From Hymenobacter terricola (lineage in GTDB: Bacteria; Bacteroidota; Bacteroidia; Cytophagales; Hymenobacteraceae), in NCBI RefSeq assembly GCF_017921975.2, contig NZ_JAGEMO020000039.1, positions 1 to 64,000 of the forward strand: DNA of 64,000 bases, read 5' to 3'. The translations under genes were made by a program, and so were the position numbers. The stretch's first letter is position 1. Each line of letters starts with the position of its first letter. The notes beneath the pieces are model-generated. The model saw only the letters and a list, made by a program, of their open reading frames with translations, did no database searches and was not told where the DNA came from. Positions 53,457-60,917 of this stretch are shown one piece after another.

Positions 53457-54653
53457 ATGAACATTCACGAATATCAGGGCAAGGAAATCCTGAAAAAATA
53501 CGGCGTGCGCGTGCAGGAAGGCATCGTGGCCAACACGCCCGAGGAGGCCGTGGCTGCCGCCGAAAAGCTCACCGCCGAAACCGGCACCAGCTGGTACGTT
53601 ATCAAGGCGCAAATTCACGCCGGGGGCCGGGGCAAAGGGGGCGGAGTGAAGCTGGCCAAAAACCTGGACCAGGTGAAAGAAATTGCCGGCAACATCCTCG
53701 GCATGCAGCTCGTCACCAAACAAACCGGCCCCGAAGGCCGCCTGGTGCACAAAGTGCTGGTGGCGCAGGACGTGTACTACCCCGGCGTGTCGGAGCCGAA
53801 GGAATACTACATGAGCGTGCTGCTGGACCGTGCCCTGGGCAAAAACGTCATCATCTACACCACCGAGGGCGGCATGGACATCGAAGAGGTGGCCGAGTCG
53901 CACCCCGAGAAAATTCACCACGAGCACGTGGACCCTTCGGTGGGCCTGCAAGGCTTTCAGGCCCGCAAAATCGCGTTCAACCTGGGCCTGGAAGGCGAGG
54001 CGCAGAAGGAAATGGTGAAGTTCGTAACCGCTCTTTATAAGGCTTACGACGACACCGATTCCAGCATGTTCGAAATCAACCCGGTGCTGAAAACGTCGGA
54101 CAACAAAATTCTGGCCGTTGACGCCAAAGTGAGCCTGGATGAAAACTCCTTCTATCGCCACAAGGACCTGGCCGCCCTGCGCGACATCAACGAGGAAGAC
54201 CCCCTGGAAGTGGAAGCCAGCCAGAACAACCTGAACTACGTGAAGCTCGACGGCAACGTGGGCTGCATGGTGAACGGCGCCGGCCTGGCCATGGCCACCA
54301 TGGACATCATCAAGCTGAGCGGTGGCGAACCCGCCAACTTCCTCGACGTGGGGGGTGGAGCCAACGCCCAGACGGTGGAAGCGGGTTTCCGCATCATCCT
54401 GAAGGACCCGAACGTGAAGGCCATCCTGATTAACATCTTCGGCGGCATCGTGCGCTGCGACCGGGTTGCGGCCGGCGTGGTGGAGGCTTACAAAGCCATC
54501 GGCGACATCCGCGTGCCCATCATCGTGCGCCTGCAAGGCACCAACGCCGAAGAAGGCGCTCGCATCATCGACGAAAGCGGCCTGAAAGTGGTTTCGGCCG
54601 TGCTGCTGAAGGATGCCGCTGCCCGCGTGAAAGAAGTGCTGGCAGCCGCTTAG
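53457..54653 (+). CDS. sucC: Succinyl-CoA synthetase (ADP-forming) beta subunit
   Basis: 398 residues. ATP-grasp domain (about 1-240) with [33 protein letters not shown] and FEINPVL. The CoA-ligase domain follows with [35 protein letters not shown] and [14 protein letters not shown]. It produces ATP and succinate in the TCA cycle together with SucD. sucD is not in this window, so the subunits are encoded apart, as often in Bacteroidota. A perfect long hairpin ends the transcript. Confidence 0.97.
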   Translation: MNIHEYQGKEILKKYGVRVQEGIVANTPEEAVAAAEKLTAETGTSWYVIKAQIHAGGRGKGGGVKLAKNLDQVKEIAGNILGMQLVTKQTGPEGRLVHKVLVAQDVYYPGVSEPKEYYMSVLLDRALGKNVIIYTTEGGMDIEEVAESHPEKIHHEHVDPSVGLQGFQARKIAFNLGLEGEAQKEMVKFVTALYKAYDDTDSSMFEINPVLKTSDNKILAVDAKVSLDENSFYRHKDLAALRDINEEDPLEVEASQNNLNYVKLDGNVGCMVNGAGLAMATMDIIKLSGGEPANFLDVGGGANAQTVEAGFRIILKDPNVKAILINIFGGIVRCDRVAAGVVEAYKAIGDIRVPIIVRLQGTNAEEGARIIDESGLKVVSAVLLKDAAARVKEVLAAA

Positions 54654-54658
54654 GCATC

Positions 54659-54730
54659 AGTTAAAAGTTGAGCGTTAAAAAGGCCCGCCTGGTAATCCAG
54701 GCGGGCCTTTTTAACGCTCAACTTTTAACT
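54659..54730. terminator. Perfect 34-bp hairpin between sucC and the OsmC gene
   Basis: Arms 54659-54692 and 54697-54730 are exact complements around loop taat. The core aaaaaggcccgcctgg gives U-tracts in both directions. Its outer part (agttaaaagttgagcg) exceeds what termination needs. The right arm overlaps the OsmC stop codon by two bases. Confidence 0.9.
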
Positions 54731-55196
54731 ATTTTCCGGCTACTCCGGCATTTTCTTCGGCTTCCACTGGAATGGCTTTGCCCATCACGCGCAGTTCCAC
54801 GTCCATGTTGCCGCGGGTGCCTACCGAGTAGGGGCAGATTTTGTGGGCCTGGCGCACCATGTCAATGGTTTTGCCTTCGTCAAACTTCTTCAAATCCACG
54901 TCGAGGATGGCGCTCAAACCGTAGCCCTCGCCCTCCTGAAACAGCGTTACAGAACACTGCACCGAGCTTTCCTTATCAAGGGTGTCGCCGGCGCGCTGGG
55001 CCGTGACGAGCAGCGCCTGCTGAAAGCACGAAGCATAGCCGGCGGCAAACAGCTCTTCAGGGTTGGTAGCTCCCTTTTTACCGCCCAAGCCTTCGGGTAC
55101 GGACATTTCCAGATCGATGACGCCGGTGGTGGAACGGATGCGGCCACTGCGGCCACCAACGGCCGAAGCATCGGCCGTGTACAGGTTCTTTTTCAT
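54729..55196 (-). CDS. OsmC/Ohr-family peroxidase
   Basis: 155 residues. Peroxidatic Cys57 in GYASCFQQAL and resolving Cys121 in KICPYSVGTRGN are the Ohr pair, with a further Cys81. The N-terminus TADASAVGGRSGRIRS and the GGKKGATNPEELFAAGYASC motif are typical of Ohr. It reduces organic hydroperoxides using lipoyl or thiol donors in the cytoplasm. About 15 residues longer than usual at the C-terminus (PVEAEENAGVAGK). Confidence 0.92.
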   Translation of the reverse strand: MKKNLYTADASAVGGRSGRIRSTTGVIDLEMSVPEGLGGKKGATNPEELFAAGYASCFQQALLVTAQRAGDTLDKESSVQCSVTLFQEGEGYGLSAILDVDLKKFDEGKTIDMVRQAHKICPYSVGTRGNMDVELRVMGKAIPVEAEENAGVAGK

Positions 55197-55301
55197 GAGA
55201 AAATAATGTGGAAATTGGAAAGAATCACTCCTGGCTTAACTGAATTTATGCTCGTTGGGTTTTTTAGGCGGCCACCAACGGAGGAGTAATTTGGCCGCAA
55301 A

Positions 55302-55333
55302 TTTGGTCGCCCTCGCTTTTGAGGCTACTTTTG
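55302..55333 (+). promoter_or_regulatory. Promoter of tRNA-Arg: TTTG, 20 nt, TACTTTTG
   Basis: -33 element TTTG at 55302-55305 and -7 element TACTTTTG at 55326-55333 at consensus spacing, 17 nt before the tRNA 5' end. Confidence 0.7.
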
Positions 55334-55350
55334 CAGTCCTATTCGGACCC

Positions 55351-55422
55351 GGCCGCGTCGTACAACGGATAGTATGAGAGTTTCCGAAGCTCTTGATTTA
55401 GGTTCGATTCCTAACGCGGCCA
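55351..55422 (+). tRNA. tRNA-Arg (anticodon CCG)
   Basis: Folds fully: acceptor ggccgcg/cgcggcc, D-stem gtac/gtat, anticodon stem agagt/gctct with loop ttccgaa (CCG), T-arm ttagg-ttcgatt-cctaa, discriminator A. CCA is not encoded. Its 3' part from about 55395 is the integration site of the downstream element, and the gene is left complete. Confidence 0.93.
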
Positions 55423-55424
55423 CT

Positions 55425-55460
55425 AAAAACCCCCTTTGCAGCTTGTAGAGGGGGTTTTTC
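55425..55460 (+). terminator. tRNA-Arg terminator, left att copy
   Basis: aaaaacccccttt ... agagggggttttt hairpin. The right copy at 59893-59928 keeps the hairpin with changed inner bases. Confidence 0.8.
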
Positions 55461-56057
55461 TTTGTCCTAGTATGTGTCTAGTATGTATGGGGCTTGAGAG
55501 GTTGCCACCGTCGCCTAGGAGCGGCTAGATTCTTTCGCGGCTGCTGAGCCTAGGGCGCTGGATTCGTTTGGCTACTGAGCGGCCGAAAACCGGGACAGGG
55601 AGCGTAAAACGGGACACAAACCGGGACGAAAACAGGTAAAACCTGCCTCAGTAGTATGCTATAGCTGTTTCTGCGCTCCCATAAGGGAGCGAACGGGGTT
55701 TTGTGGGCTAAAAACGGGCGCGGAATCCGTTGGGCTGTGTAAGCGGGTGAGCTTTGGGGCTACTTCTTTTGTGCTGAGTGAGTATAAAAAAGATTGAGTA
55801 CAACGCAAGAGGCTACTGAACGCCTTTTGTTAGAGGGTGAATAACAGTAAATATTTGCTTTTCAAATAATTATCCTTTGATTTGCGAAAATACCCGAATG
55901 TAAAATACTGTTCATCATCATACTTCACTAAATAGTATTATTTGTATTTATTTATAGTTATTCCTTATGCAAGTGGGGTTTGAATGCCAGTAACCTTTTT
56001 GGCTTTGGAATCGTATAAGATTCATCTTCAAACATTTAATAATTCAAATACTTGCGT
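55461..56057. other. Non-coding left end of the element, arm sites and possible origin
   Basis: Integrase arm-like pair agtatgtgtct-agtatgt at 55468-55486. Three direct aamcgggac words lie at about 55587-55628, followed by a caggtaaaacctg hairpin and a perfect cgctccc-ataa-gggagcg hairpin at 55674-55691. From about 55790 the sequence is very A+T-rich and probably holds the HTH gene promoter. No gene is seen. Confidence 0.5.
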
Positions 56058-56351
56058 ATGATTATACTTTCCCCGTCGTTTTATGACGAACTCGCCAACC
56101 GCCTAGCGGACATAATGGAGAAACGCCTAATTAAGCTCTGTAAGGCTGCCGTAGCGTCTAATGAAGCTGAGACGCTGCTAACCGTTTACGATTGCGCTCA
56201 GAAGCTGAAACTGTCTGAAAAAACGATTCTAGATAGGATTGCAACGGGGCTACTGCCAGCGGACAACTACGGTACCGACGAGCGCCCGCGTTGGCGGGTC
56301 ACGAAAGCCGGATTAGAGAAGTTACGACTAGCCAGCGCCCGCAATCGTTAG
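56058..56351 (+). CDS. HTH protein, MerR/excisionase-like
   Basis: 97 residues from the ATG at 56058 (a TTG two codons upstream is less likely). The N-terminal half is a charged helix (FYDELANRLADIMEKRL). The C-terminal half is a helix-turn-helix of the excisionase/HTH_17 type: LLTVYDCAQKLKLSEKTILDRI followed by a wing WRVTKAGLEKL. In such elements this protein usually binds the att region for excision or controls replication genes. It is transcribed towards the rep gene, with its own terminator. Confidence 0.75.
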   Translation: MIILSPSFYDELANRLADIMEKRLIKLCKAAVASNEAETLLTVYDCAQKLKLSEKTILDRIATGLLPADNYGTDERPRWRVTKAGLEKLRLASARNR

Positions 56352-56359
56352 AAGCAAAG

Positions 56360-56394
56360 AACCCCGTTAGCCTAAGTGGTTAGCGGGGTTTTTC
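56360..56394 (+). terminator. Terminator of the HTH gene
   Basis: accccgttagcc/ggttagcggggt stem (two G-U pairs), then ttttt. Confidence 0.85.
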
Positions 56395-56733
56395 GTGCTT
56401 GCGTAAAACGTAAGACTGTGAGACGGCATTACCGTTTTGGTGGTGTTGGTGGTTTTTGAGAACTCAAGCGGCGGTAAGGTTTCCGTTAGCGTCATGCCTA
56501 CCAACTTCCCGCATTACGCTGCGCTGCATTTGGTAAGCTGCTAACGTCATTCCTACCTACAACGATTATTTGAGGGTTACTCTTTTTTCTTTTTTGTGAG
56601 TCTGGTTATTGAAGGTTCCATTTTTGATACCAAAGCAGCTATAGTTATAGGCAAAAGAAAGCCCCAATCCAAAGGAGAGGGGTTTTACTGGAAATGCTAT
56701 CAGTATTCGACTCTGATACAATTTAAATACGTT
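56395..56733. other. Non-coding spacer between HTH and rep genes
   Basis: Holds a direct repeat pair (gttagcgtcatgcctacc near 56492 and gctaacgtcattcctacc near 56541) and the first copy of the 38-bp iteron-like repeat at 56614-56651. No gene is supported. Confidence 0.5.
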
Positions 56734-56952
56734 TTAAAACGGTAACCAACCGTCCTCTAGTTCTGGCAAAGCGGCTAACTCTTTTTCAAATAATTCATCT
56801 TGTAATTTGATTGCCTCTGATACTTCTTTTGCCGTTGGTGAAGGTTCCATTTTTGATACCATAGTAGCTATAGTTATAGGAGTTGCGGGTGTTGCTTTTG
56901 CCATTGGTATAGTAGGTTCCAAATTTGATACCGTTGCACCTATAGTTATAGC
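56614..56952. repeat. Three 38-bp iteron-like repeats across the rep 3' end
   Basis: Copies at 56614-56651, 56843-56880 and 56915-56952 share ggttccatttttgatacc and ctatagttatagg. Copy 1 lies outside rep; copies 2 and 3 are 72 bp (24 codons) apart inside it, coding for TIATMVSKMEPSPT and TIGATVSNLEPTIP. Confidence 0.85.
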
Positions 56953-57951
56953 GTCTTTTAATTCGCGCAACGGGGCAAAGCTGCTGCTATCGCTATCAAA
57001 TGCTTTGTAGCTGGCAAGCATTTCCGCGTATTTCTTTCGATGACGTATTTGCGTTGGTTTCTTTACGCGCTTTTGCTTGAGCCAGTAATCGATTTTCTTT
57101 AAATTGAAATCGTGCTTTTCCAAAACGTAAAAGAATTGGGTATCGTCATAAGTCAGGGAATCGGTAAAAGACAATGCTTTGCTTTCGGTTTGGTTGGTTA
57201 TTGCCATGTAAATCTGTTTGGTAATTTCGGTAAATTGGGTTAGCAGTGGGTTAGACTTACTTAACAGCATATCCATTAGCTTTATTTCTTTGGGGATATC
57301 GGGGAAATACTGCCTTAACTTTCTTTTTGTGTTTAGCTGCGTCTCCATTCGCATTTTATCCGCGAAGTATTCACTTACCAATTCCTTTTCCTGCTTAGAA
57401 AGCGTCTCCCTGTAAGCGGTATTGGCATCGGTAGCGCGTTTGTATTCCTTTGCTTTGTCGTAAAGCTTGAAATATTCGCGGTGCTTATCATCTAGGCCCG
57501 TAGTATTCTGAATGAATGTTACCGTTTCGTCTTTGTAAGGCTTTAACGTATAGTCGCGGCTTACGAATAGCTGAGTGAGCGGCGCGGCGTAATTGGCAAA
57601 GAGCTGTTTTAGCGTTAAATCTTGCGTCTGGTGACACTTTGCGACGTGGGCTTGGCTCAGTGCTTCGTGAACGTCAAACGTGAAGGGAAGCAGCGTTTCC
57701 GCGTTAAATAGAACTTGCTCTATAGTGCGGGCTGAAATGAGTTTAGGGTAATCGACTTTAAGAATCTTAGCGGATATTTCTAAAGCAATTTCTTTAGCGC
57801 CTACTCGCACTGTGACTAGGCCGGGCGCGCTGTTTCGTTGATAATAAATTAGCTTTCCTTTTGCGTCTACGGCTTGTGTGAGTGCTTTTGTGTCTAGGTC
57901 GGAAATGAGTAGGCGCGGGAATAGTATTTTGATAGTGTCGAATTGGAGCAT
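56734..57951 (-). CDS. Filamentous-phage gpII/X-like rolling-circle replication initiator
   Basis: 405 residues. MLQFDTIKILFPRLL opens the N-terminal domain. EIALEISAKILKVDYPKL, then ETVTFIQNTTGLDDKHREYFKLYDKAKEY and KMRMETQLNTKRKLRQYF, match in order the EIKAS, STVTW...YLKH and RFEARIETRYLK regions I recall from M13 gpII. Such proteins nick the origin and start rolling-circle replication. The last 80 residues are a variable tail with two in-frame repeats. It is preceded by an RHH gene and a small ORF at 12-24 bp spacing under one promoter. The family call is by motif comparison from memory. Confidence 0.6.
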   Translation of the reverse strand: MLQFDTIKILFPRLLISDLDTKALTQAVDAKGKLIYYQRNSAPGLVTVRVGAKEIALEISAKILKVDYPKLISARTIEQVLFNAETLLPFTFDVHEALSQAHVAKCHQTQDLTLKQLFANYAAPLTQLFVSRDYTLKPYKDETVTFIQNTTGLDDKHREYFKLYDKAKEYKRATDANTAYRETLSKQEKELVSEYFADKMRMETQLNTKRKLRQYFPDIPKEIKLMDMLLSKSNPLLTQFTEITKQIYMAITNQTESKALSFTDSLTYDDTQFFYVLEKHDFNLKKIDYWLKQKRVKKPTQIRHRKKYAEMLASYKAFDSDSSSFAPLRELKDAITIGATVSNLEPTIPMAKATPATPITIATMVSKMEPSPTAKEVSEAIKLQDELFEKELAALPELEDGWLPF

Positions 57952-57975
57952 TTAGTATAGTTGGTGAGGGCAAGG

Positions 57976-58080
57976 TTATTTCACGTTAATCTGATTTAGC
58001 TTTTTGAGGATAAGAGCTTTTAGCGTTTTGTTGCTTTGGCAAATTGTCTCTAGAAACGGGCTGAGAGTGGTGATAGGCAT
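57976..58080 (-). CDS. 34-codon ORF between RHH and rep genes
   Basis: MPITTLSPFLETICQSNK, then TLKALILKKLNQINVK. Starts 12 bp after the RHH stop and ends 24 bp before the rep start, in the same direction, so it sits neatly in the operon. The C-terminal half could form a basic amphipathic helix. No family; translation is unproven. Confidence 0.4.
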   Translation of the reverse strand: MPITTLSPFLETICQSNKTLKALILKKLNQINVK

Positions 58081-58092
58081 AAGTTCGTTTAA

Positions 58093-58239
58093 TTAGTTTA
58101 GGTAATCTTTAAGCAGGCGGCGAATTAGCTGCGAATAGGTAATATCATTAGCCTCTGTATGCTGCTGTAGCTTCTCATGCAGTTTTGCGTTCATGCGTAG
58201 CGTAATGCGCTTTTCTTCTTTCGTGGTGGTGGTTTTCAT
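58093..58239 (-). CDS. Ribbon-helix-helix regulator (48 residues)
   Basis: Sequence runs MKTTTTKEEKRITLRMNAKL then HEKLQQHTEANDITYSQLIR and RLLKDYLN. The RITLRMNAKLHEKL strand-helix and the ITYSQLIRRLL second helix are the Arc/MetJ-type RHH fold. As the first gene of the rep operon it probably represses its own promoter at 58304-58334 and so sets copy number, like CopG in rolling-circle plasmids. It is too short for routine gene finding but has clean ends and good spacing. Confidence 0.75.
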   Translation of the reverse strand: MKTTTTKEEKRITLRMNAKLHEKLQQHTEANDITYSQLIRRLLKDYLN

Positions 58240-58303
58240 AAATGTTAATTGTTACTATTGGTAAATAAGTAAAATGTCAGACTGTGTGCGATGAATTATT
58301 AAA

Positions 58304-58334
58304 CAAACCTAAAACTTATAATTCATTCTTCAAA
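58304..58334 (-). promoter_or_regulatory. Promoter of the RHH-rep operon: TTTG, 19 nt, TAGGTTTG
   Basis: On the minus strand TTTG (58331-58334) is 19 nt from TAGGTTTG (58304-58311), matching both Bacteroidota promoter elements. The RHH ATG is 64 nt downstream. A perfect palindrome aggaat-tgt-attcct lies just upstream at about 58356-58370. Confidence 0.7.
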
Positions 58335-58386
58335 ATGTGCAAACATTTCTTAAATAGGAATTGTATTCCTAGAGAGGAAACGGCAC

Positions 58387-58420
58387 AAAAAAGCCCCTAG
58401 CGTTGGCTAGAGGCGGTTTT
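58387..58420 (-). terminator. Integrase terminator
   Basis: Minus-strand gcctctagc-caac-gctaggggc hairpin with cttttttg, 24 bp after the integrase stop. Confidence 0.85.
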
Positions 58421-58443
58421 GCTAGACTGAAAATAATTTAGAA

Positions 58444-59697
58444 TTATTTCACAAGTTTCGCGGCGTAACGTGCGGTAAAATCATTGGCGGCGTTTTCGTT
58501 CAAGTCAGATAGGCCGATATAGCGGCTGAATGCTGCTAGGGTGCTGTGGCCGCTCCAAACCATTGTTTCCTTTACTGAGTAGCCCAAATCCAAACAGAGG
58601 GAGCAAAAGCTACGGCGGCTGCTATGGCTGCTAATTTCTTCCCATTTGGGAACGTCTTTGGTATCGGTCACAGTGCCTTTTGTAAATTCAATAGTAATCG
58701 GCTTTAATAGTTCCGGTACAAGCTGCGCAACTTCTTTAATATAGTCGTTGAATTTCTGATTGCTGAGCACTGGCAAGCGCAATTCCCCGGTTTCGGTATC
58801 AGTGTACTTGGCAGCGATTTCTGCGAACGGGGGAAACATCGGTATTCTGACTGTTTTATTTTGTTTGCGGGTTTTCCACATTTTAATTACAATATGTCCT
58901 TTCTGAATGTGACGGGATTCTAACCGGATTAAATCAGAGAAACGCAAGCCGCTAAAGATTTGAGCTATTTGTAAATCCCTTACTCTTTCTAAACGCGGGT
59001 TATTCGTCAAGTCTAAGGCCCGTAGCGCCTCTATTTCGTTTTGGTGAAGAACTACGGGCGGTGTGGGCGATTGTGTGAATAGCGGCTTTACTTTGCTCAG
59101 ATTGATTTGAGCGGGTTGTTTATCGGTTAAGAAGGTTTTGAACTTGCCCACCACCTTGCCCAATGTAGCGTTATTGAAGTTGTAGGTTTTTACTAGCCAG
59201 TGCTGCCACTTTATTATTTCGTCGTTGGTCAGCGTGGTGAGTAGCCAAGTAACCTTTTTGGCTTTCTGATAGCCTTGAATGTGATTGCTGAGCGTGTTGT
59301 ATGCTTTGACTGTGGCCGGTGCCCAATCGGTTTTGCCAGCTATGAAGGTGCCTAGCTCAGCTACTAGCGTTTCCTCAGTGCCTACGGCGGCTACAACCTC
59401 GCTCTGAGCGGCTAGATACTCGTTCAATTGGGGGACGGTGGGCATTACGTTGCCGTTGGCTTTGTATAGCTCAGTAACGGCATCATTCAGATTCTTCAAT
59501 ACTGATTTCAGTTGGTCGTTGGTTTTTGTGACGTTGGCGGTGCCGTTGGCTTTGACTAGCCGGGTTTCATTGTCCCAATACTTCACATTGACTTTTACGC
59601 CCGTTGCTACTTTCTTAATCTTCTTAGTATTTGAATACTCCGCTACGATAGTTACAAAACCGTCTTTGGGGTTGCGGGCTGCGAGGTAGGCGTTCAT
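58444..59697 (-). CDS. Phage-type tyrosine integrase
   Basis: 417 residues from the ATG at 59697 (MNAYLAARNPKDGF). The frame is open to 59862 but that part crosses the att and arm sites. An N-terminal arm-binding-type domain (VTIVAEYSNTKKIKKVATGV) and an SAM-like core-binding domain (about 115-215) precede the catalytic domain. Catalytic residues are R in FSGLRFSDLIRLE, K in KTRKQNKTVRI, HxxR in HSSRRSF, His in SGHSTLAA and Tyr in FSRYIGL. This is the Bacteroidota integrase pattern used by tRNA-integrating elements. Confidence 0.92.
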   Translation of the reverse strand: MNAYLAARNPKDGFVTIVAEYSNTKKIKKVATGVKVNVKYWDNETRLVKANGTANVTKTNDQLKSVLKNLNDAVTELYKANGNVMPTVPQLNEYLAAQSEVVAAVGTEETLVAELGTFIAGKTDWAPATVKAYNTLSNHIQGYQKAKKVTWLLTTLTNDEIIKWQHWLVKTYNFNNATLGKVVGKFKTFLTDKQPAQINLSKVKPLFTQSPTPPVVLHQNEIEALRALDLTNNPRLERVRDLQIAQIFSGLRFSDLIRLESRHIQKGHIVIKMWKTRKQNKTVRIPMFPPFAEIAAKYTDTETGELRLPVLSNQKFNDYIKEVAQLVPELLKPITIEFTKGTVTDTKDVPKWEEISSHSSRRSFCSLCLDLGYSVKETMVWSGHSTLAAFSRYIGLSDLNENAANDFTARYAAKLVK

Positions 59698-60086
59698 CTG
59701 GCATTGGGCGTTGGTGAGAGAGAATGCACAATGATACGGCAAGTACGCATACTTAGTATGTGTCAAGTATGTGAGCGGGGCGCAAGGCAGCGGAAAAACA
59801 GACATTATCTCTTTAGAAAACGTCATTAGAGCCCGTATAGAGGCATTTTGGGTAGTGTACAAGATTTAGGTGTTATTCCTAACGCGGCCACTAAAAACCC
59901 CCTTTACAACTTGTGAAGGGGGTTTTTGCTTTTGCTGGACTGGCTGGCTCAGCCGTAGTCGTTTGGTAGCTGGCTTTAGCACACGCTGGGTGGGCAGTTA
60001 AACCCAGAAACCCCGGCCGGTTGGCTGGGGCTTCTGTAGGGGTCCGGTGTTTTCTCAGTTATGGCCGGCAGCTGGTGTCCACGGTG
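59698..60086. other. Right end of the element (att copy 59863-59905, arm sites 59754-59772) and flank
   Basis: The arm-type pair agtatgtgtca-agtatgt lies 90 bp inside the att repeat, preceded by the palindrome aagta-cgca-tactt. The att copy has tgttatt where the tRNA T-loop has ttcgatt, so it is not a functional tRNA end. From 59930 to 60086 only a short ccccggcc/ggctgggg hairpin is seen. Confidence 0.75.
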
Positions 60087-60635
60087 TTAAGATAGGTGCC
60101 ACGCGGCAAATAGGCAAGCGGTGTAGACCGCCGCGCCGGCTCCCAGTACCAGCCGCCGCAGAAGCTGCAACTCCCTCGCCGCGTGGGCACTCCGGGCGGC
60201 CAGCAGCTGCCGGGTGGGCTCCACGTCGGGAAACGCCTGAATGGCCCGCCGGGCCAAGACTCTATCCGGCCACGGCCACAAGGCGCCGGAGGCAGCCCCA
60301 TTGCTTTGTGGCCGCGCGTAAGCTCGTGCCGGCACCCGGTTCTGGTCGGCGGTGAGCGCGTAGAAGAGGTACGCGCTGCCAAGGCTGGCCAGGCCGGTTG
60401 AGGCCACGCTGAACAGCGAAAATGACACGGCCAGGCAAGGCAGGGCAGTCACCAAGGCCACCGATACCGAATAGCCGAGCCGCCACTGCTGGCGCATGGA
60501 GCGGGGTGGGCTGCTGGGCCGGCCAAAGTTCCGGAACCCGGCCCTGTCGGGATTAATCCATTGGCCGGTGGCGGCATAGCTCAGGACTAGTCCAAGGAGC
60601 TGGCCCGCGATAATTGCGATAGGATGGAAGAACAT
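60087..60635 (-). CDS. Membrane protein of unknown function
   Basis: 182 residues from the ATG at 60635; a longer frame adds 41 unlikely residues. Hydrophobic segments: IAIIAGQLLGLVLSYAA, LVTALPCLAVSFSLFSVAS, a third around SAYLFYAL and a last one VLGAGAAVYTACLFAAW. Between them is an Arg/Ala-rich soluble loop of about 70 residues. No family recognised. It is the first chromosomal gene after the element. Confidence 0.55.
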   Translation of the reverse strand: MFFHPIAIIAGQLLGLVLSYAATGQWINPDRAGFRNFGRPSSPPRSMRQQWRLGYSVSVALVTALPCLAVSFSLFSVASTGLASLGSAYLFYALTADQNRVPARAYARPQSNGAASGALWPWPDRVLARRAIQAFPDVEPTRQLLAARSAHAARELQLLRRLVLGAGAAVYTACLFAAWHLS

Positions 60636-60917
60636 TATTTGCCGGTTGGGTGGCTCCGAGTGAAGAAATCCGGTAGCACAAGGCGATGACAAGGGCACTG
60701 GCCCAAAGGCTGCTGGCGGCCGGCTGTTTCGGGAGTAGCTCAGCAAAGAAGGGCTCATCTTTGGTGATGGGAAAGCCGTTTTATCGGGTATTAGATTGAG
60801 ATGTAGCGTGTTGAAATGGTGAGGGAGTATGGTCGGAAACGGGCAGTTCGAATCTAATAGCTCAATTTGGCCGTATAGATGGGCATTACTGTTCTTCTCA
60901 CTCTAATTCCCAGTCCC

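Larger units (their letters stand above)
55395..59905. mobile_element. 4.5-kb integrative element in tRNA-Arg with gpII-like initiator
   Basis: Bounded by 43-bp direct repeats, 55395-55437 and 59863-59905, identical over the last 31 bp and differing by three bases in the T-loop. It contains an origin-like left end, an HTH gene, a replication initiator, a 34-codon ORF, a ribbon-helix-helix gene and a tyrosine integrase adjoining the right end. It is clearly lower in G+C than the chromosome (one coding line hand-counted at 45%). No coat, adsorption or Zot-like gene, no relaxase and no cargo gene is visible. Confidence 0.9.

Noticed and set aside
59698-59862. Longer integrase start at 59862
   Set aside because: The extra 55 codons run through arm sites and the att flank and are unlike integrase N-termini; the ATG at 59697 fits.
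55395-59905. Integrative conjugative element or full prophage
   Set aside because: Too small; no relaxase, coupling protein, capsid, coat or lysis gene can be seen.
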